DNA of 64,000 nt from Micromussa lordhowensis. Lineage: Eukaryota; Cnidaria; Anthozoa; Scleractinia; Lobophylliidae. The stretch is from positions 30,746,880 through 30,810,879 of the forward strand of contig OZ026600.1 of assembly GCA_964020085.1 (NCBI GenBank), in the 5' to 3' direction. The stretch's first letter is position 1. The number at the start of each line of letters is the position of its first letter. The position numbers were made by a program, and so were the translations under genes. Of this stretch, positions 24,401 through 33,475 are shown one piece after another. The notes under the pieces were generated by a model, which saw nothing but the letters and a program-made list of their open reading frames with translations, searched no databases and had not been told where the DNA came from.

Positions 24401-25443
24401 ATGGCCTGATATTGGCCTTGTTCTTTTTATGCATGTTTATGGAGCGAGACGGAGTCGAGGTCCATAAACACGTAAAAAAGGCCAATATCCAGCCATCTTG
24501 ACCTCACACTTGGTCAATAACCCATACAAATTGAGGCACGTGACTTGTCATCAACAAGACGACAGACTGGTAATCAGCAGGCTGTTAAATTTCTCTTGAA
24601 TGAAAATCAGTTGGGATAATTCGTCTTTGATAATCTTTCCACAGTTCCGATGACAGGGCGTGATAGAATGCCACAGGAATGCCGAGCCTGGGTCAAAAAT
24701 GGCGACTGCTTCCTTCACCAAGAGTTTATGTTACAGAACTGTAGGGAGTCGTGTATGGCCGGTGGATATGTGAGCGGTAAGTGCACATTCAACAAAAACA
24801 TTAAAAAGGATCAATATTACCCGGCCTAATGACCATAAGTAGACTCAAGTGCCCAATTTTAAGTGGTTTCTAACCGAGCGGGAGGTCTGTATGGTAAAAT
24901 CTTGACCGAGATGGTGAACACAGACCGAACGGAGTAAGGTCTGTACCCATGACCGAAATCTTCCATACAGACCGACCAAGCTCGGTTAATAAGATGTTCA
25001 TCATATGGCGAAACAAAGAAAACTTCAATTCGCTGAAAGTGGCTTAATGTAGCCGGTGAGTATTCGCTGAGCTAGAGGGGAGGCGCCGACTTTGATGTGG
25101 TTCATTTTCATCGAAGTATCGCATGCATTTAAAGTATTGATAAAACTGTCTCAACAGTTTCGTCCAGGGCTGAGTTCTTTAATAGTGCCGTTATACGACT
25201 AATCATTAATTGAACAGTAATTCGCTAAAGGATATCGAGGACCTCTCCAAAATAGTCTCCCAGACCCCGCTGTTACTCTGATGTCATGGCAACCTTGATA
25301 ACTTACATTATTTTGCAGGTAAAATGTGTTTGGACAGCGTAGCAGATTGCCATGATTTGGCAAGAGAAGGATACTGCAGAGAACCAACAAGCCGGGACAT
25401 CATGAAAACCTACTGCAAATACAGCTGCAAATGGTGCAGATAA
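17662..25443 (+). CDS. Secreted FN2/ShKT multidomain protein, gene A (7 exons, 393 aa)
   Basis: Exons by eye: 17662-17749, 19845-19931, 22237-22683, 23339-23509, 23944-24075, 24645-24776 and 25319-25443. All introns have GT/AG ends and the frame stays open to TAA at 25441. Every internal junction is phase 1, so each internal exon is a symmetric module. Residues 1-25 form a hydrophobic signal peptide. An N-glycosylation site (NHT) follows in exon 2. Then come FN2-1 (71-112), ShKT-1 (121-155), FN2-2 (166-204), ShKT-2 (exon 4), ShKT-3 (exon 5), a degenerate ShKT-4 (exon 6, four of six cysteines) and ShKT-5 (exon 7, ending at Trp-Cys-Arg). FN2 modules bind collagen-like or matrix ligands; ShKT is a compact three-disulfide fold common in cnidarian secreted proteins, enzymes and venoms. 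There is no protease domain, so the product is probably an extracellular binding or matrix protein; a venom role is possible but unsupported. Introns 1-3 hold several transposable elements. Confidence 0.9.
17866..18203. mobile_element. 338-bp MITE with 7-bp target duplication
   Basis: Arms of about 76-80 bp (starting at 17866 and ending at 18203) are inverted repeats beginning CAGGAGCCCATCACTAGGAG. The element is flanked by CAACAGT on both sides (17859-17865 and 18204-18210). It is inserted in intron 1 of gene A. The length of the duplication fits a hAT-type or similar cut-and-paste element. Confidence 0.85.
18381..18420. repeat. (TTTA)n microsatellite
   Basis: About nine tandem TTTA units lie in intron 1 of gene A. 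Confidence 0.9.
18719..18850. mobile_element. MITE with ATATATC(A/G)AACAC termini, copy 1
   Basis: The left end ATATATCGAACAC and right end GTGGTTGATATAT enclose an inner inverted pair, GACCGTGTTTGACCAC and GTGGTCAAACACGGTC. A second copy with extended flanking similarity lies at 26918-27062. Both copies are also preceded by similar sequence containing TAATCTTAATTAG-like words. Confidence 0.75.
18909..19729. mobile_element. 821-bp DNA transposon with 8-bp target duplication (P- or hAT-like)
   Basis: The ends are exact 12-bp inverted repeats, CATAGGCGTACG and CGTACGCCTATG. The flanks are perfect 8-bp direct repeats GGTTTGAA (18901-18908 and 19730-19737). CA...TG termini with an 8-bp duplication fit the P-element superfamily, with hAT as the alternative. 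A 108-codon frame on the minus strand (19644-19318) shows no transposase motif, so the copy is non-autonomous. A Tigger-like fragment (GTGTTCGACTGAGG) appears to be nested near 19145. The element lies in intron 1 of gene A. Confidence 0.88.
20535..21226 (-). mobile_element. Penelope-like element tail between 154-bp inverted arms
   Basis: The arms 20535-20688 and 21073-21226 are reverse complements with only about two mismatches. Between them, the minus strand encodes the end of a GIY-YIG endonuclease-type C-terminus (21060-20881). It has the REAYLIERGQTLEPHGLN stretch that closes Penelope-like polymerases, then a stop at 20881-20883. The reverse transcriptase is missing. The arms carry a hammerhead-like block (see the entry at 21129). 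Terminal repeats in direct or inverted arrangement are known for Penelope-like elements, which is why I prefer this to a DNA transposon. Confidence 0.7.
21129..21205 (+). ncRNA. Degenerate hammerhead-ribozyme-like motif in the Penelope arm
   Basis: A CTGAGGA core-like word (21141-21147) is followed by a perfect 7-bp stem (21149-21155 with 21159-21165), then GAAA (21166-21169) and a small AT stem. TTACAC upstream can pair with GTGTAA downstream as an imperfect stem I. One extra A separates the core from stem II, and stem I does not abut the core. In the left arm GAAA is changed to AAAA. Hammerheads are known in Penelope-like elements; this copy is probably inactive. Confidence 0.4.
22797..23075. 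mobile_element. MITE family with TAAATCTACTAG termini, copy 1
   Basis: AAATCTACTAG near 22893 and CTAGTAGATTT near 23055 are inverted. The interior has GCGGCCGC, a CTATCT...AGATAG inverted block and CCAATCAGAGAACAG. Related copies lie at about 34925-35175 and, reversed, at 56755-56880. It lies in intron 3 of gene A. Confidence 0.65.
24233..24366. mobile_element. 134-bp MITE with TTATATGGCT termini
   Basis: The ends are TTATATGGCT and AGCCATATAA, inverted. The interior carries ACCCGAGCGG and its inverted partner CCGCTCGGG. It lies in intron 5 of gene A, 9 bp before another MITE. Confidence 0.7.
24375..24520. mobile_element. 146-bp MITE with TTATTGACCAAG termini
   Basis: The 43-bp inverted ends (TTATTGACCAAG ... 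AAGGCCAATA on the left) match with a few differences. It lies in intron 5 of gene A. Confidence 0.8.
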
Positions 25444-26334
25444 ATGCGTTCCTAGATGGCTGGATACCGTTTGAATGTAAATAAGAAGCATGATTACGAC
25501 AGAAGCTAATTTTGCCGTACAGTTCTGACACACCCAGCTTTTAGGATAATATGGTTTTTGACGCACAAGATCTTATCAAGCCAAGTTCAAGTCTCTTTAC
25601 AAATTCCAAGAGCTACGGTGGCGGTTTACAGTTCTCTGTACGCGTTGGCTCCAGATTATCTCAGTTGTAAATTTGAAAGGCGAGAAACCGCATATAACTT
25701 AAGGGACTCTGAGAATAAACTGAATGTTCCATTGTCGCGAAGAAAATATTACAGAAATAGCTTCAGCTATATGGTGCCGGTATTCTTTCTTGTAACTTAA
25801 GGGAAGAAGAGTCCCGTTCAAACGCTACTCAAAGAAGAACAGTAAGGCACGGCATTCGTGGAAAGTAGCTTTTTATTTAAATATTTTTCGTTATATTAAT
25901 TAATAGGTTTTAAGCATTTTTAAAGGTGACGAATTTTTACCGTAGATAAATAAAGATCATCTATCTATCTATTATCCGCGGGATCACATAAATGTACACA
26001 TTTATAAATTAAACATTGTGACTTCATTTAGAGAATTTTGCTTAATTCTTTAGCTTCCACTGGGTATGAACTCAGACTTTGAGACTATCAATGTAAGCAC
26101 AAATTTATCGTGCCAGATATTAACTAAAGGGACTCGAGGAGGAAAGAAGATTATCTTCGTCTGTACCTTCAAAGTACGTCCCAAGGTTTCTTAGTTTGGT
26201 TCAAATGTTGTTGTTTACAGTAGCTACACCTAGCTAGTTCACAGGCATGCCACTTAAACTGAAAGAAACAAATATATCAACGAAATACAATAGCCTTAAA
26301 ACTAGGGTCTACCGAGAAACAACTCCAGCTAAGT
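25444..26334. other. 3' flank of gene A
   Basis: This should hold the 3' UTR. A candidate AATAAA lies near 25948 (GATAAATAAAGATC). No other gene is seen. Confidence 0.4.
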
Positions 26335-26409
26335 GGTGAGAGCGGGACTTGAACCCGCGACCTCCGGATTTTAAGTCTGGCGCCCTAACAACTCAGCCAC
26401 ACTGCCTCC
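26335..26409 (-). tRNA. tRNA-Leu(TAA)-like sequence, probably pseudogene or SINE head
   Basis: The reverse strand has a TGGCTGAG D-arm A box, an anticodon loop CTTAAAA giving TAA, and a perfect T arm GCGGGTTCAAGTCCCGC. The acceptor stem has two mismatches, the anticodon stem has one A-C mismatch, and the variable region is only about 5 nt, whereas true tRNA-Leu has a long variable arm. This argues for a decayed tRNA or a tRNA-derived retroposon rather than a working gene. Confidence 0.5.
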
Positions 26410-26917
26410 TCTACCCTGGTTTGGTTGGAATTAAGAGCAACCTGTGACGTCATGTCATGTCAAAATGAGATGATTAGATTGCCACGATTCATTGTACAAA
26501 ATCAAAAATGAAATAAATATACTGACACACCAAAAACCATTGCGATCGATCGATGTCACAAGCCCTTTTCCTACTTGTCAAATAAATCGAATACGTTTTA
26601 CATCATGCCACACCAACTCAACACCCCAACACCCCCATCCCACCCCTCCACACCGCTCTCAACTCCAGGCAGCTAGAATAGGATTAATCGTGCTTCGTTG
26701 CAGGTTCATGCGAGCGTATAGAAACGTTTAAACATCTTTTCGACCCAAGTAAAATGTTTTTGATTTTACTTTCTCAAACTCATTAAAAATTCATCAAGTT
26801 TAAACAAAAGAAATCATGACCGTGACGGTGTTTGGATATCTGATCTTAATTAGCGTAGATTTTTTTGCGATTTTATATTTCTCCGTTTTCTCCTTAGCTT
26901 TAGTTTCAATTGAGAAG

Positions 26918-27062
26918 ATATTTCAAACACTCAAGAAAGTTTTTGACCACATTACCAAACACCTCGAAGTTTGTTAAAAATACTCCGCCACGCGTCGTAT
27001 TTTCTACTCTCTTCTCGGTGTTTGGAAATGTGGTCAAACACAGTCTTTCGTGTTTGATATAT
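26918..27062. mobile_element. MITE with ATATATCAAACAC termini, copy 2
   Basis: Related to 18719-18850 throughout. The inner inverted pair is ...TTTGACCACAT and TGTGGTCAAACA. Confidence 0.75.
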
Positions 27063-27135
27063 TTAATACTTGAAAACGCATTCTCATAGATGAGATGCCA
27101 GAGTCCAAGTAATTACCTAATTACATTAAGAAAAC

Positions 27136-27262
27136 AGAGTGGTTTTTAATTGAGTTTCGAAAATAGTCAGGCAATTAATTTGGTTTTGGTTTTTGGTTGA
27201 GTAGTCTGGCTAACTGGTAAGTAATTTAGTTCTACGACACTCAATTGAAAACCGCTTTAAGT
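27136..27262. mobile_element. MITE with AGAG(T/C)GGTTTTCAATTGAGT-type termini, copy 1
   Basis: The left end AGAGTGGTTTTTAATTGAGT and right end ACTCAATTGAAAACCGCTTT are inverted. A second copy follows in the same orientation at 27380-27530. Confidence 0.7.
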
Positions 27263-27379
27263 TTTCATTATTACCAATTAGGAAGAAGGTAGTGAACAAA
27301 AATGTCAGTAACAATAACAAGACAGTGGTCATAAATTTCGTAAAAAACAATTACCTTGCTGCAAGTGAAATGATAAATT

Positions 27380-27530
27380 GTCTTTCGGTTTTCAATTGAA
27401 TGTAACCAACCAATTTCTTTGGTTTTGGTTTTGGCTTTCATGGCTACGGTTTGCGATTGGCCAAGTGGTCTAATTGGTAAGTAATCGGTTTTTGTTTTGT
27501 TTTGACGACACTCAATTGAAATCCGCTCTA
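27380..27530. mobile_element. MITE of the ACTCAATTGAAA family, copy 2
   Basis: The left end has TTCGGTTTTCAATTGAATGT and the right end ACACTCAATTGAAATCCGCT. Its interior shares TGGTTTTGG and CTAA(T/C)TGGTAAGTAAT with copy 1. Confidence 0.7.
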
Positions 27531-27549
27531 ACCCAGAGACTACTCAGAA

Positions 27550-28747
27550 ACCCGTTGCGTTTAAGTGGTGCATTTTTGAGACTGATAAAAAATTCAACAA
27601 GCGACCAGGTGACTTAGTTGGTCAAGCAGGTAATGAGATATGTTACACCGTGAAGTGAGAGGCCATTGAACTCTTGTTTGCTTGTTTGTTTGTTGTACGT
27701 TTGCTTTCCTCTATCAGCTGGAGCTACCATAGTTCTACTCTCGTACTTTTAATTGCGAGAAACTGGCCAATTCTATGGGGAGTGTATAAATCGTTGCCTA
27801 AAGGTACGTAGGAAAGGTTACTACTACTGATTCTCTAAGTCAAATAGTTTTTCCATGCGTGAATTTCTTTGCTTTTATGTTTTGCCAGAGGCTTAAAAGT
27901 ATTTTTGTACTTAAGATACCACTGAAATATTGGTGACAGAATCGAAATTAATACTTCTATAACAGTTTTAAGAGTGACGAGAGATACCCTTTTCCAGCAT
28001 CACATTTCATATCATTTATCTCTCGAAATCAAGTACAAGTAAAACAACATGCAAACCAGGTCAAGCGGCTTCTTGTCTCAGAGGTACGCACCGTGAGATC
28101 CTTTCACTGAAGTTCATCTTTTTATTTTGGTCGTTCATTCTAGGATTATAAAAACAAAAAACCTATCACGAGCCTCGCGAGAAAATCTACTGAGGCACTT
28201 CATTAAATCATAGAAAGCATAGGGTAACTTAATATAAATGCTAGTCAAAGCCATTATTAGAGTCTTTTTCGCGCGACGTCTGCCGTCTGCGCCAAAAAGC
28301 CAGTTCCTGGGGCATTCTAGTCTCGAATATGAAATCGATTATATAGGCGCACGCCACATGTGATGTAAATCTGGAGTATTTTTAAAAGAGTATTCAAGCA
28401 TGGACACTTCAAGCCTTCAAGTCAAATGGGGACTCTAGAACCATAAAGTATTCCGGCAAAGTGCACACGATAATAATGATGTACGGTCGACTGGAGAATT
28501 CAACTGACTATTTAAGTATGTACACGTGAAGTACTCAAGTCAAATTCGGTAAAACAGGCCAGAATTGAATCTAATAGGATGTTGCAGCTGGTGTCTTTCG
28601 AGTAAGGCGTCCTTCAATACCCCAGAACATTTTGGTGTAACACCGTCTGCGACAATTTAACTGAGTTTAGTATTTTCAGAGTAGCAAAGCATTCCCAAGC
28701 GAATCGTGAACTGAAACTAACAACTGCAATGCTTTTGCCAGTAAATC
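27550..28747 (+). promoter_or_regulatory. Upstream region of FN2/ShKT gene B
   Basis: Co-linear with the upstream region of gene A (15780-17661), with conserved blocks in the same order. The promoter should lie here. No core promoter element could be fixed. Confidence 0.5.
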
Positions 28748-31700
28748 ATGGACGCGTTCAAAGTCATCTGCTTCTGGTTAGACGCTCTTCTTGTTCTGTT
28801 GTGTGGCGGTTGGTCGGTTGAAACAAAGACTGTAGGTAAGATCATTTTTCTCTAGCATCGTTTTTAAATGGTACGTTCTCCCTGTTGATTTTCTGCTGAT
28901 GGGCATTTCGAACAGCCAAGAGCTGATGGACCATCTAGCTGGCCACGCAGAGCCAAGGAACTGAATGCTTTTTGTTTAGTTTCCAGTTAAGTTAGAGAGA
29001 AAGTGAGGAGGTAAAAAGGAATGGCTATCATAAGTCTTGAAGGTTAGCTGATATGTAACAAACATGATTGACTACATAACTGACTTGTATAACACAGGAC
29101 ACAGAAGAAGCAATCATACCAGCAGCAGCGACAGGGTGGAGTTTCCTAATGATATCCAATGGCGAGAAGCTCCATCCAGTGTTGGTGAGTGAGTGTGTAA
29201 GTTCAGGAGTCCATCAGTATGAAGTGGTTAACCATGCTCCGGTTTATGTAACGGCGGGTCCATTTACAATCCAAGTGATGTTGGCAATGCCGATTGGTTT
29301 AAAACAAGTTCCCAACAAAGGAATAATACAGATCTGAAAAACGTTATAGTTCCCATTGTACATTAAAACGCAGTGCAGTCTGTCATATATAGGTTTCGTA
29401 CTTGGAAATGCCAAAATGGAAGCAAAGCAGATGTAATGCATGCCACTGTTAGTCTTTTCGTAAAGATTAAGCCTCTTTTTATGTCTGTTGAAAATAACTT
29501 TGAAGATTCCAGAAGGTAAAGGCGCCTTCCTTTTTTTGTATCGCGTTCAATGTTTTTTTGCTTCTTAATAGCTTTCTGTTTTGTTCCCCGTGTCACTGCG
29601 AGTCTTCCAACTGCTCACAGCACTTGATAAATTTATACAAAACACTAAGTGACTTCAAGTCTCTGTCTGTAATTGTGTCATTAAGCATTGGTTAGAAAAG
29701 AATTAAGAGTTCGTCGCCACTTCAATGTAGAGGAAGGGGTCACAAAATCGAGTTTCCGTTGTGTTTCGTCTGTTTGAGTTACTTGGAAAAACCAAGCATT
29801 TAGTTTATGGCGAGTTGCGTCCTTTGAAAGATGAGCCTAGGAGGATATTCATGAAAATTATTCTCCTCATTTGCTTGCGTTTCAACTCCAATCCAGAAGG
29901 ATGAATTTTTGGTCTTTGTACGTCCACTAATAGAATAAATAAATGACTTCTCTCTCTTCGTCTCAGTATATACGCTATCAGGGAACGATAATCATGCACC
30001 TTGCGTCTTCCCGTTCATTTACCATGGTATGGAGTTCACGGACTGCACGAGCATTGGCTGTAAACACAACAAGGTATGGTGTGCAACGACCAGCAATTAT
30101 GACAGGGACAAGAAATGGGGCCATTGCCAGACAGACGACGATGTCACAGACTGCATGGATATTCACAGCCGCTGCGGAGAATGGGCACGAGACGGAGAAT
30201 GTGTGGTAAATTCTCCTTACATGCGCCGCAAGTGTCCGCGATCGTGTGGTCTGTGTACCTATGAAGGAAACGGGCGAGGAGCTGCATGCAAGTTTCCATT
30301 TTTCTACAAAAACAGATTTGTGTATGACTGTGTGCATTTTAACAAGAGGACCTGGTGTGCAACGACAATCAACTATAATAAGGACAAGAGATGGGGCTAC
30401 TGTTTTCCTAAGTGTGAGTTTTAGTTACTGTAGCAAGTTCAATATATCTCGGGTCGGAGCTCCAGCCCTATTCCCCCCCCCCCCCCACCCGCCCCACCCC
30501 TTAAAGATAGCATTCTAAAATACAGCATAGAATAAGAGCTAGAGTTACTTTGCCGACATAACGACGTTGTCACAGAATGCTTTCAACTGGGAGGTAAATG
30601 TTCATGATTTTGATGCCTGAACGATCCGAGCCTGAACGATCCAAGGCGTTTAATCTTACTTTGCAATCCTTTAAGATTCTTTAATGGGTTAAAGCTTGGC
30701 ATTAGGTCTTGAGATCCTTTTGTGACACCAAAATTACACAATTTACACTCTGAAAGAGACGACAAGCATATATCGTCCCGTTCAAATGGGATTGCCTCTA
30801 GCAATTCAAGAGAGCAGCACGTAAATAAGCTGAGGATCTCAGGAAAAAATCTATACTCTCCCAGAGCAGATTAAAAAAAATGTGGAAGGATCAGTAACCA
30901 ATCACTTGCTGCTGAACTTGGACATTTATTAAAAAAAAGGAAAGAGCCAAAGCATAACAACAATCAAAGGCAGTAACAGTTCCCACGAGTGCACATAAAC
31001 ACGTTGCACAGCCAAGTTGCGTAACGCTTAAGAAACAACGGTAGACGGCGTTCAAAGACCCTCAATTCTAAGTATTTTTAAGACAAGAATCAGGAACTAT
31101 TTTAAAAATGCTCATAACATAGAGTGCTATCAAACAGCCCTTATTTTGCTTTGGCTTAGTAATCTAGTTCAGTAGAAGAAAATGTTAAGCGTGCGTCATT
31201 CGCGCAGTATGTACCAGAAAGCGCTTCCCAAGCTGACTTGATGTTACATTTGTCTGCAGTGTATAATAACATAACGGAGGTTAACAGGAAATATTTCCAC
31301 TGGGGAGAATGTGACGATAAACATCGTAAATGCCGATCGTGGGCAAAGCAAGGGATGTGTCAGTACCAACCAGACAAGATGAATTCATGGTGTCCCTGGA
31401 GCTGTCATAAGTGTGCACCGGAGCAAATGGGTAAATAGCATTCTTATTTTTCGTCTGTGACGTCATTTTACTGTACACAGTTAAGGAGGCTGGCAACAGT
31501 TCCCAGTACTTTTATAATAGCTATACTTTGTACGATGAATACTGCCACTGTTTAACAACTGATGCTACAATAATGGTATCAAACAAGTTCCCAATCATTG
31601 GTAAACATCTTGCAACCATCTACTTCACATAACAGGTTACCATAGCAACAATATTACTTTTTAGCTTTGAGCGCTTATAACTCAAAAACGAGCTCGGTGA

Positions 31701-33442
31701 CCCCTATTTTTTGTCATCGAATTATGATAAGCATGATCAGGGTCATGGGCTCCTGGCATGATAAGTTGCAACTTTTTGCAAAGTTTAAATATAAACAAAT
31801 TCTGTGGAGTGGGTTCAGAGCCACCTTAAATTTTCGTAAATTTAAGGTGGCTCTGAACCCACTCCACAGAACGTTTTGAAACTTTGCAAAAAGTTGCATC
31901 TTATCATGCTCACCATAATTTGATAATAAGAAATAGGGGTCACCGAGCTCATTTTTGAGTTATAAGCGCTCAAAGCTAAAATTAAGGGTGTTTTTAGCAG
32001 ATAATATTGTTGCTATGGTAACCAATTGTGCCACATATTTGACAGCAACATGTTTACCAATGATTGGGCAGTTTTGTGATACCACATTTTGGCATCAATC
32101 GATATAGAGTGGTTATAATGACCCATCAAAGTCTACGTCTTGGAAAGTGCTGGAAACTGTTCTGAGCCACCTTAAGTGAACGCGTAGCACGAGAGGGTAA
32201 ATATCCATACTTATGCCGGTTTGACCGCTTCAGAGCGGAGCGATTAAAGGGGAATAAAAAAATATGATAGGCGTTGCCATACACCTACTTACGAGAAGAA
32301 TCTTTAAAATTAAAGAAAACAAATTGAAACAGAATACGCCGGATTTGAGCCAGTAAACTTCATGGAGTAACTAATCCTCAAGTGTTGGTAAATGATTTTG
32401 CTTTGTCTCTGGCTCACGGCTTATAGCTCAGGTGCTTATTTTCTGTTATGGTGGTTGGCAACAAGGGTTGAGGGCCACCACATACTTTCAGAAATTTAAG
32501 GCGGTTCTATTTTGTCATAAACCGTGAAGGTAACTGAGTCATTTTTGAGTTATAAGCACTTAAAGATACATCATCAAGGGTGTTTGAACATGTCTGAACA
32601 TGCTTTACTTTTCTGGTAGTAACCTTTAATACAACTAGGATAACCACAACTTGTTCACCAATTACTGGGCATTTGTACGATACCAATATTGTATTGTCGC
32701 TTGATAAAGAGGTGTAAGTAGTATTGACCTATCAAAGTATAACTTCTGGAAGTGCTGGAAACTGTTGCCAGCCACCCTAGCTCGTCTACACTTTCGAATA
32801 TATTTCCAACGACTTTAATAATTTTTTTTTTCACCACTGAACGCACTGAGACACAAGCAACGTCGCGATGATTTCTTTGTCTCTAGTGATACACAAGGGT
32901 TGCAAAGATTATAGCTCATTCTGCAAGAGCTGGGCCAAGAGGGGCCACTGCGAGGAAAAGCCAGTTTTTATGTTTGCTTTCTGTCGCTGGACTTGCAAAC
33001 AGTGCGCCAAGGAATCAGGTAAGTGATTTAACACATAAGTAACTTTCCAACGGACTCATTCAATATCTCGAGCTCCACGCAGGGGTGATAAAAAATTACG
33101 AGAACGGGTGAATAAGAATCCGAACTAGTCATTAAAGGGAATTTACAATTGCTGATGTTTGAACCACAGATTCTCCCATTACTCTTCAAAGAAATATATT
33201 AGACGGCATGTAGAAATTCTATTTTGATAGTAACATCGGTTAGTAAGTTAGCCTCATTGGGGACGTGGTTTGTTTACAATAGGATAATACTCGAAGCCTA
33301 ATTTTTTGAAAACTCAACTGTTGGCCAAGAAAGCGCAATTGAATACTTACCATACTCAAATTCGTCAATATATCGGCTAGCCTGCATTTATCACGCCAAT
33401 GACGTTATACCGCAAGTAATAATACACATGAAAAAATTACTC

Positions 33443-33475
<33 letters not shown>

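Noticed and set aside
30246..30518. Frame overlapping exon 3 of gene B
   Set aside because: Out-of-frame shadow of the FN2 module running into a poly-C tract.
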